A DNA stretch of 64,000 nucleotides from Sutcliffiella sp. FSL R7-0096 (GCF_038595065.1 NZ_CP152003.1:4444001-4508000), one strand, 5' to 3'. Counted from the first letter of the stretch, positions 24,821 to 34,329 are shown. Notes: generated by a model not told the origin, from the letters alone. Translations and numbers: made by a program.

Positions 24821-25579
24821 TCACTTTACTAGTGAAGTCCTGTATTCATTAGGGGTGACCCCATAAAACTTTTTAAAAACCTTGCTGAAGTATTTTTCAT
24901 TATGATAGCCAATATGATAGGCAATTTCATAGATTTTAGATCCCGGATTTGCCAGGAGCTCCTTCGCCTTTTCCATCCGGATCCGCGTCACATAATCGGT
25001 GATGGTCTCATGATATTCTTGTTTAAATTTACGCGAAATATGCTCCCTGCTCAAATAGAAGCAGTCCGCGATCTCCTGGAGGGTGATATCCTGCTGATAA
25101 TTCGCCCGCAGATATTCTTCTATTTTTTCCATACTAGAGGGCGTCCCAAATCCAGAAGTGGCAGGAATCGTTTCCACACTGCCCGAAGACCTCCGTACCA
25201 GTGCCTCCTCCTTCCACTTCTTCACCGCCCGCTCCAACGTTTCATTTAACAAATCAGGGTCAATTGGCTTCAGGATATAGTCAAAACTTTTATACGTAAT
25301 GGCATTCCGCATAAAGGTGTAATCGTCATAGCCACTGACCACAATCGTGATGCTCGTGAGTTCTGATTCGGCAATCCACTTCAACAAGCTGATGCCATCC
25401 AGCTTTGGCATTTGCATATCGGTGAAAATGATTTCGGGGCGATGCTCTTTGATGAGCCTGATTGCCTCGTCCCCATCTTCGGCTTCATATACCGTATCGA
25501 TTCCATTTCCTTTCCAATCGGCCAGCAACTGCAGACCATCTCTCACATGCTTTTCATCATCAATGATGATTGCCTTCAT
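24821..25579 (-). CDS. AraC-type response regulator (YesN-like)
   Basis: A 252-residue response regulator. The receiver domain (1-120) has the acidic pair IIDDE, the phospho-acceptor Asp in IIFTDMQMPKLDG, and the conserved Lys in LKPID. The C-terminal AraC domain (about 150-252) has two helix-turn-helix units (ITLQEIADCFYLSREHISRKF and KIYEIAYHIGYHNEKYFSKVF) and the closing GVTPNEYR. Starts at the ATG 25579, inside the end of the kinase gene (20-bp overlap), after GGGGGTG. It is the partner of the YesM-like kinase just upstream and most likely activates the sugar importer genes. Confidence 0.93.
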   Translation of the reverse strand: MKAIIIDDEKHVRDGLQLLADWKGNGIDTVYEAEDGDEAIRLIKEHRPEIIFTDMQMPKLDGISLLKWIAESELTSITIVVSGYDDYTFMRNAITYKSFDYILKPIDPDLLNETLERAVKKWKEEALVRRSSGSVETIPATSGFGTPSSMEKIEEYLRANYQQDITLQEIADCFYLSREHISRKFKQEYHETITDYVTRIRMEKAKELLANPGSKIYEIAYHIGYHNEKYFSKVFKKFYGVTPNEYRTSLVK

Positions 25580-27353
25580 CCTGTTCACCCCCAACCTCGA
25601 GCGGAAGCTTCAGTGTTACCATGAACCCACCGTCCTGATGATTTTCCAAACGAAGCGCCGCTAAATTATCATAATATAATTGCATACGAGTATAGATATT
25701 TCGGAGTCCTATATGTGTTTCTTCTTCATCAGAACCAGAATTTCCTTCCGGAAAGCCCTTGTAAATTTCGGCCAGTCTGCCATCACTCACCCCTGCACCG
25801 TTGTCACGGATGGTCAGATGCAGATGCTCACCCTTTACTTTTCCGGTAATATCGATCTTCCCGACGCCATCCCGGATATCAAAGCCATGTTTAAAATAGT
25901 TTTCGATGACTGGCTGAAGGATCATTTTTGGCACCTCAACATTCAGCGCTTCCTCTTCCACGTCAAAGTCATATTCAAAGTGCTCCCCGAATCGCTCCTT
26001 TTGCAGCAAAAGAAAAGCTTTCAAGTAGTTGATCTCCTTTTTCAAAGGGACCATGTCCTCCTCCATGTTCATGCCGTAACGCATAATCTTGGACAAATGA
26101 GTCAGGAGCGTATAAATCTGAGGGACATTATTTTTCAATGCCAGTGTTCCGATCGATTGAAGGGCGTTATAGAGAAAGTGTGGATTCAGCTGGGATTGCA
26201 AAACCTTTAATTGATTGGTCTTGTTTTCAATCTCAAGCTTATACTCCCTGTTAATGAGCATATTAATGCGCTCCATCATCTGCTTAAAACGATATCCTAA
26301 AATACCGATTTCATCATTCCCCAATGACTCAAACTGTACCTTCATGTTCCCCTCTTTAACCTGCTGGATATTTTGCAAAAGCACCCGGATCGGAGAAGTT
26401 ATTTTAAAAGAAACAATCAAGGAAGCCAAGATGACAAGGCATAAACCGATGACGCCAAATAAAATATTAATCTTCGTCACAACAAAAGCATTATCATAGA
26501 GGGTCGAATACGGAACGCGCTTGACCAAAATCCAACCACCGACTGCAAGCTCTGTCCGGTCAAACATCATCACGCCTTGGAACTCACCATTCTCCCACTC
26601 CATCGTCCCTTTCTCAGCGTCGGATTGCATGATGGCGGGGATCCATTCTTGTTCCTCCTGCTCTGTCGCTACCACGGGATTCGAACTGTAGATAAGATCA
26701 CCTGTTGGGGAAAGAATGAAAAATTCCTCCGTTTCCCTCCTATAGAGATTTTCACTCAACTCTAAAATCTTTTCCGTTCCTACTTCAAGTGTAAGAAAAG
26801 CGAGTACCCTGTCGGAAGGTACATTCCTCAGCACCCGATGCACATATATTGTATTGCTACCCTGTTGAAGCTGATCTGTTTCGATATGGTAGTTAAACGG
26901 ACTGATTTGTGCAAGCTTATAGGCATCGTCATATGCATCCGAAACTCTATCAGAAAAGACAACCGTCGAACGCTTGGAGGCAGTGATCCCCCTATTGTCA
27001 TCTGCAAAAGAAATCTGCACCCTAGTGATATTATCCTCTGCATAAAGGATAGTCTGAAGGACGTTCCGGACCATTCCTATTGTTATATAGTTATCATCCT
27101 TATCAGGAGCCCTCATATAGTTGATAAAATCAGGATTATTATAGAGGGATAGCGTAAGTCCGTTCAGCTCTGATAAATAGTTTTGGAGATTTATTTTTCC
27201 CTGATAGAGCAGATTGCTATTTTCTTGGACGACCAGGTCCTTGAATGCCTCTTTGGTCTGGTAGTAGGTGATGATGATGGATGTTCCGAATGGCAGGATG
27301 GTGATGATCAATAGAAGTGCGATTAGCTTATTACGAATACTTTTCTTGAACAT
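25560..27353 (-). CDS. YesM-type sensor histidine kinase
   Basis: A 597-residue membrane kinase. Helix 1 (about 12-32) and helix 2 (about 295-315) flank a large extracellular sensor domain of the Cache type. A HAMP region follows (SFKITSPIRVLLQNIQQVKEG). The His_kinase domain has LNPHFLYNALQSI with the phospho-acceptor His, and the ATPase domain shows ENYFKHGFD (N box) and IRDNGAGV (G box). Such kinases sense extracellular sugars or the loaded binding protein and work with AraC-type regulators. GGAGGTAG precedes the start. A weak catabolite element (TGTAAGCGCTT, 27365-27378) overlaps the upstream region, next to a dispersed repeat. Confidence 0.93.
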   Translation of the reverse strand: MFKKSIRNKLIALLLIITILPFGTSIIITYYQTKEAFKDLVVQENSNLLYQGKINLQNYLSELNGLTLSLYNNPDFINYMRAPDKDDNYITIGMVRNVLQTILYAEDNITRVQISFADDNRGITASKRSTVVFSDRVSDAYDDAYKLAQISPFNYHIETDQLQQGSNTIYVHRVLRNVPSDRVLAFLTLEVGTEKILELSENLYRRETEEFFILSPTGDLIYSSNPVVATEQEEQEWIPAIMQSDAEKGTMEWENGEFQGVMMFDRTELAVGGWILVKRVPYSTLYDNAFVVTKINILFGVIGLCLVILASLIVSFKITSPIRVLLQNIQQVKEGNMKVQFESLGNDEIGILGYRFKQMMERINMLINREYKLEIENKTNQLKVLQSQLNPHFLYNALQSIGTLALKNNVPQIYTLLTHLSKIMRYGMNMEEDMVPLKKEINYLKAFLLLQKERFGEHFEYDFDVEEEALNVEVPKMILQPVIENYFKHGFDIRDGVGKIDITGKVKGEHLHLTIRDNGAGVSDGRLAEIYKGFPEGNSGSDEEETHIGLRNIYTRMQLYYDNLAALRLENHQDGGFMVTLKLPLEVGGEQDEGNHH

Positions 27354-27404
27354 CCCAACTACCTCCGAAGCGCTTACATTTAATTGTGTAAATTCTTTTA
27401 ACTC

Positions 27405-27534
27405 CCTGTTTCCTTGCGTTCCAGGTGTTCACTTTCCGCGGGGCGGTGCTTGAGCCTCCTCGGCGTTCGCCTGCGGGGTCTCAAGCTACCGCTACCTCCC
27501 GCCGGAGTCTCACGCCTTGCACTCCAGTCAACAG
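27405..27534 (-). repeat. Dispersed Bacillaceae repeat, complete copy
   Basis: On the minus strand it begins CTGTTGACTGGAGTGCAAGG and ends GGAACGCAAGGAAACAGG, GC-rich in between with GAGACCCCGCAGG and CACCGCCCCGCGG. The two ends match those of the interrupted copy at 8229-8596. No coding capacity. Confidence 0.75.
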
Positions 27535-27600
27535 GGGGGAATTTCTCTAACAAAAACCTCTTTTTAAGGGGAACTCAAAACCTTTTCTATCATTATAGCA

Positions 27601-27635
27601 GAAAAGCATGCCCGCTAAGAGACATGCTTTTCGAA
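27601..27635 (-). terminator. Hairpin after the solute-binding protein gene
   Basis: GAAAAGCATG / CATGCTTTTC arms pair perfectly 10 bp past the stop at 27644. The terminal T's lie in the stem, so termination strength is uncertain. Confidence 0.55.
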
Positions 27636-27643
27636 AAAAGTAC

Positions 27644-28921
27644 TTATTTTAGGTTATCCCAAGTAGTCTGGAAGCGCTCAAGAACTGTGTCGTAATCGAT
27701 TCTTCCGGCTGCATACTCCTGAATCGTTGCAGCAAACTCTTTGTTTGCTCCGTCCGGCCACATGAACCAAGTCCAAGGAACCGTTTTTTCCGCAGTAGAG
27801 TACTCAAGGATGGATTGACCAAGATCACCTAGGCCAGCAGGCTCGATGTTATCGAATGCCGGGATGAAGGCGAACTCTTCTGTGATGAAGCGTTGACCAG
27901 TTTCAGAGGAAACCATCCAGTTAAGGAATGTTTTCGCTTCTTCGATATTTTTAGAGTTTTTGTTGATTGCCCAGTTGTTTGGAACCCCAACAGGCAGGCT
28001 GTCAGCACTTGCATCGTCGTTGATCGGAATCGGCAAGAAGCCCATGTTCATGTCCGCATCAATTTCATAGATCATGTTCTCTGTCCAGTTACCTTGTTGT
28101 AGCATGGCTGTTTTACCGCTAGCAAACTGAGTTACTTGCGTGTTGTAATCTGTTGTTAAAGGATTTGCGTTCCCAAAGTTGATTTCTGCATCAAGAACCT
28201 CTTTGAAGTCCTCGAAATGCTTATTGCCAACGATTTTCTCCGAACCGTCATATAGACCTGCGATGAACGCTTCCGGGTCGTCTTGTTGTGCAAATGGAAT
28301 GTTAAGTAGATGTTGACCGATTACCCACCACTCTCCATATCCTGCTGAGAAAGGTGTGATGCCTGCAGCTTCCAATTTTTCAGCAGCCGCTTTTAATTCT
28401 GTGATATTAGTTGGAGCTTCTGTAATTCCAGCTTCTTCAAATAGATCTTTATTGTAGATGAATCCATATCCTTCAAGGTTGACTGGCATTCCGTAAAGTT
28501 TGCCGTCTTCCGTATCTGTCATTGGAACTTTTCCGATTGGAAGTACGTGTTCTACCCAAGGCTCCTCAGAAAGGTCAGCCAAATGCTCTTTCCATAGCTC
28601 AAGCTCTTTGAATCCACCGTTGTTGAAGATGTCAGGCTGTTCACCGGATGCGAATTTCGCTTTCAGCGCCGCACCGTAATCAGCACCCCCACCAACTGTT
28701 TCAAGCTTCACTTTGATATTTGGATGCTCTGCTTCGAATTCTTTGATCATTTCCGCCAGTTGATCGGCGATTTCCACTTTAAATTGGAAAAGGTTCAATG
28801 TTACTTGATCTCCATTCCCTGAGTTATTGCCATTGTTGCCGGAAGAATTATCGCTAGAACATCCTGCGAAAATCCCCACAACCAATGACAACGATAATAA
28901 TAGAAGTACTAAGCGTTTCAT
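27644..28921 (-). CDS. Sugar ABC transporter solute-binding lipoprotein
   Basis: A 425-residue lipoprotein. Signal MKRLVLLLLSLSLVVGIFAGC ends in the lipobox FAGC (Cys21), followed by a Ser/Asn/Gly linker and a family 1 solute-binding fold: IKVKLETVGGGADYGAALKAKFASG, GFIYNKDLFEEAGI, YGEWWVIGQHLL and the C-terminal WFMWPDGANKEF. It captures a carbohydrate outside the membrane and passes it to the permeases encoded upstream. AAGGGGGGC precedes the ATG. A long hairpin separates it from the permease genes, so its expression level can differ from theirs. Substrate unknown; nearby genes suggest a sugar or cyclitol. Confidence 0.92.
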   Translation of the reverse strand: MKRLVLLLLSLSLVVGIFAGCSSDNSSGNNGNNSGNGDQVTLNLFQFKVEIADQLAEMIKEFEAEHPNIKVKLETVGGGADYGAALKAKFASGEQPDIFNNGGFKELELWKEHLADLSEEPWVEHVLPIGKVPMTDTEDGKLYGMPVNLEGYGFIYNKDLFEEAGITEAPTNITELKAAAEKLEAAGITPFSAGYGEWWVIGQHLLNIPFAQQDDPEAFIAGLYDGSEKIVGNKHFEDFKEVLDAEINFGNANPLTTDYNTQVTQFASGKTAMLQQGNWTENMIYEIDADMNMGFLPIPINDDASADSLPVGVPNNWAINKNSKNIEEAKTFLNWMVSSETGQRFITEEFAFIPAFDNIEPAGLGDLGQSILEYSTAEKTVPWTWFMWPDGANKEFAATIQEYAAGRIDYDTVLERFQTTWDNLK

Positions 28922-28963
28922 TGAAATGCCCCCCTTGTTTTTAAATGAAAAATTTTATAGTAA

Positions 28964-29014
28964 CTTGGCAGGGACTGCAAAGTGTGCGATTTGCAGCATG
29001 CAGCCCTTGCAAAG
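28964..29014 (-). promoter_or_regulatory. Long intercistronic hairpin between permease and binding-protein genes
   Basis: Arms around 28964-28980 and 28991-29014 (TTGGCAGGGACTGCA against TGCAGCCCTTGCAA) pair over about 14 bp. There is no T-run, so it looks like an RNA stabiliser or processing element and not a terminator. Confidence 0.55.
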
Positions 29015-29015
29015 C

Positions 29016-29843
29016 TTACTTAACAGAACCTGCAGCAATACCTTTGATGATATGCTTTTGTAAAAATAAGAAGAAAATGATGATTGGTGCGATACCGAGC
29101 ATCAATGCTGCCAGCCCCATATCCCACTGCTTCGTATATTGGGCGAAGAACGAGCTTGTGGCAAGCGGAATCGTTCTAAGCTCTGCCGATTGCAGTACCA
29201 GTAATGGCAACAGATAATCGTTCCAGATCCACAGTGTATTCAGGATGACGACGGTCACCGTGATCGGCTTAAGCAACGGGAATACGATTCTCCAAAATAC
29301 CCCGAACTGACTGCAGCCATCGATTCTTGCCGCTTCCTCTATCTCCACTGGGACCGTTTTGACGAATCCGTGGTAAAGGAAGAGCGATAACGGAACCCCG
29401 AAACCGAAGTACATGATGATGATTCCTGGGATGCTGTTGATCAGATTAAGTGCTCCACCTAGCTTCATCAATGGGATCATGACAGTCTGGAACGGAATGA
29501 CCATAGCTGAAACGATGATGACAAATAATATTTTACTAAACTTTCCGGGAGTGCGTACCATTTTCCATGCCGCCATCGAACTGATGACCACAATTCCGAT
29601 GTTACTGAGAACCGTGATGATCAGCGAGTTCCAGAAGGCACGCGGGAATTGGATGATCTCCCATACCTTTGCATAGTTGCTGAAAAGGATTTCTGTCGGC
29701 AATGCCGCTGCGTCAATCAGTATTTCACTGAAGCTTTTTACCGAGTTTATGATGACAAAATAAAAGGGAATGAGGAAGATAATCGCTATTAAGATGCCGA
29801 TGATCTCCAGCACAAAGGTTCGTTTTGTATACTTTTGATCCAT
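29016..29843 (-). CDS. Carbohydrate ABC transporter permease (MalG type)
   Basis: A 275-residue inner-membrane subunit with six predicted helices (about 10-32, 72-94, 105-127, 138-160, 185-207, 242-264). The EAA loop that contacts the ATPase reads EIEEAARIDGCSQFGVFWRIVFPLLKP. Its start overlaps the stop of the preceding permease by one base (TAATG). No ATPase gene is present in the cluster, so it probably uses a shared MsmX-type ATPase coded elsewhere, as is usual in Bacillus. Confidence 0.93.
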   Translation of the reverse strand: MDQKYTKRTFVLEIIGILIAIIFLIPFYFVIINSVKSFSEILIDAAALPTEILFSNYAKVWEIIQFPRAFWNSLIITVLSNIGIVVISSMAAWKMVRTPGKFSKILFVIIVSAMVIPFQTVMIPLMKLGGALNLINSIPGIIIMYFGFGVPLSLFLYHGFVKTVPVEIEEAARIDGCSQFGVFWRIVFPLLKPITVTVVILNTLWIWNDYLLPLLVLQSAELRTIPLATSSFFAQYTKQWDMGLAALMLGIAPIIIFFLFLQKHIIKGIAAGSVK

Positions 29844-30811
29844 TATGCCTCAACCTCCCTTTTCTTTGTCGCCATTACTTGGAATGTCGTGAAGATCGCT
29901 ACTACCACAAAGAAGATGATTGCTTTTGCCGTTCCAAGGCCATATCGGTTATTCTGGAACGCTTCTTGATAGATATTGATGGCCACCGACTGTGTCGAAT
30001 TGAATGGTCCACCGCCTGTTAAGCTCAGGTTCAAGTCGAATATTTTGAATGCCATTGCGATCGTCAGGAAGAAACAGATCGTAAAGGCCGGTAAAATTAA
30101 AGGGATGATGATTTTGGTGATAAGGGTGAAGCTGTTGGCTCCATCGATTCTTGCAGCTTCGAGCAGGGAATTGTCCACCCCTTGTAGGGCTGCGATATAG
30201 ATGATCATCATGTAACCGCTGATTTGCCAAGCGAACACGATGACGATCCCCCAAAATGCCGTTGTTTCATCTCCAAGCCATGGTAGCTGGAAGAAGGAAA
30301 GTCCGGTAAGTTCCCCAACGGATGCGAATCCTCTTACGAAAATGAACTGCCAGATGAAACCGAGCAATAGTCCCCCGATGACATTCGGGATGAAGAAGAC
30401 GGTTCTGAGTATGTTTTTCGTTTTCAGTGCTGCGTTTAATAACAGCGCGAGGCCGAAGCCTATCAAGTTACTGATGATAACTGCCGCGAACATGAATTTT
30501 GTCGTGAACATGAAAGAGTTGAAGAATACTTCATCATTTGTGAAAATTCGTTTGTAGTTCGCAAGACCCACCCATTCAATGGCTGAACTGACACCATTCC
30601 AGGAAGTAAAAGAATAATAGATTCCCATCAGGAACGGGATGATTTGGATTACAAAGAAAAAGATAAGTGCAGGGCCAACAAACGCCGTGTACGTCAAAAT
30701 ACTCTTAAGCCTGGCTTTCCTTTTCGGATCGCCCTTCACATCATGCAACTTCGTCCTGCCTGACGTATTCGGCACAACAGGATCCACCTTAGGTTCAATT
30801 TTAGTCTCCAT
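29843..30811 (-). CDS. Carbohydrate ABC transporter permease (MalF type)
   Basis: A 322-residue permease and first gene of the importer operon. After a long cytoplasmic N-terminus (to about 38) there are six helices; the EAA loop reads LLEAARIDGANSFTLITKIIIPLILP. The N-terminal IQIIPFLMGIYYSFTSWNG is typical for this subunit. It pairs with the MalG-type product encoded next. Two cre-like sites lie 20-50 bp upstream of the start, so CcpA-mediated glucose repression is likely. Confidence 0.93.
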   Translation of the reverse strand: METKIEPKVDPVVPNTSGRTKLHDVKGDPKRKARLKSILTYTAFVGPALIFFFVIQIIPFLMGIYYSFTSWNGVSSAIEWVGLANYKRIFTNDEVFFNSFMFTTKFMFAAVIISNLIGFGLALLLNAALKTKNILRTVFFIPNVIGGLLLGFIWQFIFVRGFASVGELTGLSFFQLPWLGDETTAFWGIVIVFAWQISGYMMIIYIAALQGVDNSLLEAARIDGANSFTLITKIIIPLILPAFTICFFLTIAMAFKIFDLNLSLTGGGPFNSTQSVAINIYQEAFQNNRYGLGTAKAIIFFVVVAIFTTFQVMATKKREVEA

Positions 30812-30829
30812 CGTTACTCACCGCCTATT

Positions 30830-30863
30830 TGTAAACGCTTTCCTACATTATAAAACGCTTACA
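30830..30863 (-). promoter_or_regulatory. Two cre-like sites upstream of the sugar importer operon
   Basis: TGTAAACGCTTTCC (30830-30843) deviates at one position from TGWAANCGNTNWCA; ATAAAACGCTTACA (30850-30863) deviates at two. They lie 20-50 bp before the MalF-type start, where CcpA would block initiation. Confidence 0.6.
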
Positions 30864-30953
30864 AGGTATTTCAGGGTCACTCAATTGACACCTTAGGAGT
30901 ACTAAATTGACCGATGGACGCAGGGATTCGACATGAAGACGGAAAATCCTTGA

Positions 30954-31027
30954 GGGGTCTGACCCTTTTTTTAAATATTTTTGCACCTTCGACTTGAGAG
31001 GAGAAATTCCTGCAAGGGTCTGACCCC
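30954..31027 (+). repeat. Two GGGGTCTGACCC repeat units
   Basis: Cores at 30954-30965 (followed by TTTTTTT) and 31016-31027. Each is preceded by a TTCGAC...AAATCCT-type flank. The gap 30812-31124 between divergent genes otherwise holds the cre-like sites and promoters only. Confidence 0.7.
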
Positions 31028-31124
31028 TTTCCCTTTCTTTTTTCACTTATTTTTGTTAATTCGCTCCATTTATTTGGTATAATGAGAGGAAATTTTACTA
31101 TATTTCAAGAAAAGTAGGAATAAA

Positions 31125-32753
31125 ATGAATATTAAGCTGCAATTTTCATTGTTTTTTGAAAACATGGCCGATTTGGTCTTTTTGGTAGAGTGGAAGAATC
31201 ATGAGCTGTGGTACACAGACGTAAACCCAGCTGCCCAGCAGAAGCTTAAAATAGATATGGTCGGAAAGAGGCTAGTAGATGTTCTTCCCCTATCCGTATA
31301 TACCTTATTAAATGAGAACTATTTAAAATGTATTGAAACCAGGCAGCCTCTCACCTATTCAGACCTTAATCTTTTTGCTGCAGACTTACCTGCCTCGGAA
31401 ACAAGCCTGACCTTTATTGAAGAGGAAGGAAAAACTTTCGTTCTTGGTATCACTAAGACCTTGAATGCCCAAAAAAAGAAGGCGGAAGATTATATTTTCC
31501 TCGAATCCTTAGTGGAAAATACAGTAGATGCCATGCTCGTCATCGATACTGATGGTTATATTCTTAAAATTAATAAAGCCTTTGTCCGACAATTCGGCTG
31601 GGATGCATGCGAACTTATTGGAAACCCTTTGGAGTCACTTGCTGTTATTCCAGAAGAATTGAAACAGAAATCATTGCATACCCTTGCCTTACTTAAGGAG
31701 GCAAAGTCCGTACCCACGGAAGAAGCTATCCGGTTGACTAAAAAAGGAGTTGCAATTCATACTTCTATCAGCTATTCCCCTATCCTCAATGAGGATAGTA
31801 AAGTCGTCGCCATTTCTATGATTTATCGAAACATACAACATTTAAAGGAACTGGAAGAAAAGCTTGAGGAAAGTCATGACGCGTACAAATCATTATTTTC
31901 CTATCATAAAAGTGCGGTTTGTATGGTAGATAATGAAGGGATAATTGAAGATACTAATGATGCCTGTATGACAATCACAGGCTACTCTAAAGAAGAGATT
32001 ATTGGTTTTAATATTGTAAGATACGCAAAAAAAGTTGTACCTGAACTTGACCTGGACAAGACAAAGCGTGGTAAGGTGGCAAACTTCGAAATACTTTTTC
32101 CCAATGCCAAGGGACGTGACCTTTATTTATCCGTAACGAATGTCCCAATTATTGTAAAAGGCGTCACCAAGGGGACTTATATCATCGCACAGGACATTAC
32201 TGACAAAAGAATTATTGAAAAAGAAAGAGAAAAACTTCAAGAGCAGCTAACCTTTCAAGCCTATCATGATAGCCTGACAGAGCTGCCTAATCGCAGAATG
32301 CTGAAGGACAAGCTAGAAGAATCATTAGCCGAGGCCAAAAAAAATGAAGCCCTGCTTGCCGTGTTTTTCCTTGATTGCGATCATCTTAAGGTAGTGAACG
32401 ACACATATGGGCATGAAGTTGGAGACGACCTACTTATCGCTTTTTCCAAACGCTTATTAAAGTGTGTAAGAGAACGAGATATGGTGGCCAGAATAGGCGG
32501 GGATGAATTTGTCATCCTGTTGCGCAATATCGACGACTTGGAACAGGTGGACCAAGTAGCAGAACGCATCCTGACAACCTTGGCAAACCCATACACCATC
32601 CAAGGGCACACCATACATGTCACCTCTTCCATGGGTGTCTCCACCTACCCAGCCAACGGCACAACCGTTAAACAACTCTTCCGTAAAGCCGACCAAGCCC
32701 TCTACGCCGCCAAACACGCCGGCCGCAACGGCTACAAAATGAGTGGGTTTTAG
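31125..32753 (+). CDS. PAS-PAS-PAS-GGDEF diguanylate cyclase
   Basis: A 542-residue soluble signalling protein. Three PAS domains lie at about 8-110 (VEWKNHELWYTDVNPAAQQ), 125-240 (VDAMLVIDTDGYILKINKAF) and 250-365 (VCMVDNEGIIEDTNDACMTITGYS). The GGDEF domain (about 375-542) has an intact active site RIGGDEFVILL near residue 457, so it can make cyclic di-GMP from GTP. An inhibitory RxxD site (RERD) lies exactly five residues before GGDEF. No membrane helix, so it senses a cytoplasmic cue such as redox state or a small ligand. A perfect terminator follows. Target process is unknown. Confidence 0.93.
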   Translation: MNIKLQFSLFFENMADLVFLVEWKNHELWYTDVNPAAQQKLKIDMVGKRLVDVLPLSVYTLLNENYLKCIETRQPLTYSDLNLFAADLPASETSLTFIEEEGKTFVLGITKTLNAQKKKAEDYIFLESLVENTVDAMLVIDTDGYILKINKAFVRQFGWDACELIGNPLESLAVIPEELKQKSLHTLALLKEAKSVPTEEAIRLTKKGVAIHTSISYSPILNEDSKVVAISMIYRNIQHLKELEEKLEESHDAYKSLFSYHKSAVCMVDNEGIIEDTNDACMTITGYSKEEIIGFNIVRYAKKVVPELDLDKTKRGKVANFEILFPNAKGRDLYLSVTNVPIIVKGVTKGTYIIAQDITDKRIIEKEREKLQEQLTFQAYHDSLTELPNRRMLKDKLEESLAEAKKNEALLAVFFLDCDHLKVVNDTYGHEVGDDLLIAFSKRLLKCVRERDMVARIGGDEFVILLRNIDDLEQVDQVAERILTTLANPYTIQGHTIHVTSSMGVSTYPANGTTVKQLFRKADQALYAAKHAGRNGYKMSGF

Positions 32754-32771
32754 TGCGGTAGAGGAGTAAAA

Positions 32772-32840
32772 GGGGTCTGGCCCTCACCCCTTTAAAATGG
32801 CAACGCGATAAAAGGGGTCTGACCCTTTTTTTTTGACCCC
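32772..32840 (+). repeat. GGGGTCTGACCC repeat units after the cyclase gene
   Basis: Cores at 32772-32783 (GGGGTCTGGCCC) and 32814-32825, plus a half-unit TGACCCC near 32834. Flanks GCGATAAAA and GAGTAAAA match those at 16749 and 34330. Confidence 0.75.
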
Positions 32841-32847
32841 TTTTTTT

Positions 32848-32888
32848 AGCACCCTCGAGTAAGCCTTCTCGAGGGTGCTTCCTTTTTT
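32848..32888 (+). terminator. Rho-independent terminator of the diguanylate cyclase gene
   Basis: AGCACCCTCGAG / CTCGAGGGTGCT perfect stem followed by TCCTTTTTT. Confidence 0.9.
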
Positions 32889-32934
32889 ATTATGTTATAC
32901 TTTTTAGAAAATATAGAGAATATGGAGGTCTTTT

Positions 32935-34314
32935 ATGATTAGCCAGACGAGAATGATTGTACAGGAGTCTTTGGATGCTTTGCTGGAGGATACTGCGTTC
33001 CTGCCGGAGCTTGTTGGAGAAGCAAGAAAGCAGGCATTTACATCGCTTGGTGCTATCCTTTCCACACCGAACCATTTACATAAGTCGTTTTTACGAATCG
33101 CGCTTGAAAATGGAAGCGTTGTCAGAATTCCGGCATTCAGGGTCCAGCATAACAATGCCCTGGGACCTTATAAAGGCGGGATCCGCTTTCATGAATCGGT
33201 GAATGAGGATGAAGTCATCAACCTCGCTTCCCTGATGACGTTGAAGAACGCATTACATGATGTACCTTATGGTGGTGGTAAGGGTGGTATTGTGCTGGAC
33301 CCCCGATCTTACACCGAGAAGGAACTACATCTAATCTGCAAGAAATATGTCCAATACTTCAGTGACATTTTAGGACCGGACAAGGACATCCCGGCACCTG
33401 ATATGGGATCTGGGGAGCGTGAAATGGATTGGATGATGGCGGAGTACAAAAGCATTCGGCCAGGCCAGGCTTATAAGGGAAGCTTTACCGGAAAGAGTGT
33501 CATAAACGGAGGATCTTTGGGACGGCGGGAAGCAACCGGTAAAGGTGTGTATTTTACATTCCGCTATTTGTTGCATGACTTCCTAAAAAACCAACGGAAA
33601 TTTCTATCTAATACGGACAATGCATTTGCTAAAACTGCTTTGGAATACGAGGGAAGCCCTTTGACAATCGCCGTGCAGGGTTTTGGAAACGTTGGGTCGG
33701 TAGCTGCGCTTGAGGCTTATCAATGCCAGCATTTACAAAACAAAGTGGTGGCGGTCAGTGATCGGAATGTCACCCTGCACAACCCTGACGGATTGGATAT
33801 TCCAGCATTGATAAAATTTGTTGCCCTGAATAATGGCGATCTACCAACCAGCGAGAATCAGCTCTTAGATGCAAATATAAAAGCAACCATTATGGACAGA
33901 AACGGTTTATTGTACATGGACGTGGACGTATTGATCCTTGCCGCACTTGAGGACCAGATCCATGATACCAATAAAGAAAGAATCAAGGCACGCATCATAG
34001 TAGAAGGAGCCAATGCTCCAGTGACAAGCGCGGCAGACGAATACCTCATCGACAAAGGGGTCATCATCATACCAGATATCCTTGCGAACGCAGGGGGAGT
34101 CATCGTCTCCTACTTAGAATGGATGCAAGGGCGCGAAACCCAATTCTACTCAGAGGATCAGGTATATAAACTCCTGCTCGACAAAATGAAAAACACCATG
34201 GACACCATACTACCAGCCTTCTTCGGTGACCCCCACCCACTAAGGCAAAACTGCTACATCCACTCCGTCATGAAGCTCTCCACCGTACTTTATAGGCAAG
34301 GGAAGCTTTATTGA
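32935..34314 (+). CDS. Glutamate dehydrogenase (Glu/Leu/Phe/Val dehydrogenase family)
   Basis: A 459-residue cytoplasmic enzyme that interconverts glutamate and 2-oxoglutarate plus ammonia with NAD(P). The family active-site motifs are RIPAFRVQHNNALGPYKGGIRFH, VPYGGGKGGIVLDP with the catalytic Lys, and DIPAPDMGSGEREMDW. The C-terminal Rossmann domain has TIAVQGFGNVGSVAALEAY. A linker of about 30 residues (LKNQRKFLSNTDNAFAKTALEYEG) before the Rossmann domain makes it longer than RocG/GudB (about 425). GGAGGTC precedes the ATG. It is a lone gene with GGGGTCTGACCC repeats on both sides. Close relatives act on leucine or phenylalanine; Glu is most likely given the overall match. Confidence 0.88.
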   Translation: MISQTRMIVQESLDALLEDTAFLPELVGEARKQAFTSLGAILSTPNHLHKSFLRIALENGSVVRIPAFRVQHNNALGPYKGGIRFHESVNEDEVINLASLMTLKNALHDVPYGGGKGGIVLDPRSYTEKELHLICKKYVQYFSDILGPDKDIPAPDMGSGEREMDWMMAEYKSIRPGQAYKGSFTGKSVINGGSLGRREATGKGVYFTFRYLLHDFLKNQRKFLSNTDNAFAKTALEYEGSPLTIAVQGFGNVGSVAALEAYQCQHLQNKVVAVSDRNVTLHNPDGLDIPALIKFVALNNGDLPTSENQLLDANIKATIMDRNGLLYMDVDVLILAALEDQIHDTNKERIKARIIVEGANAPVTSAADEYLIDKGVIIIPDILANAGGVIVSYLEWMQGRETQFYSEDQVYKLLLDKMKNTMDTILPAFFGDPHPLRQNCYIHSVMKLSTVLYRQGKLY

Positions 34315-34329
34315 GGTAGCGTGTTAAAA

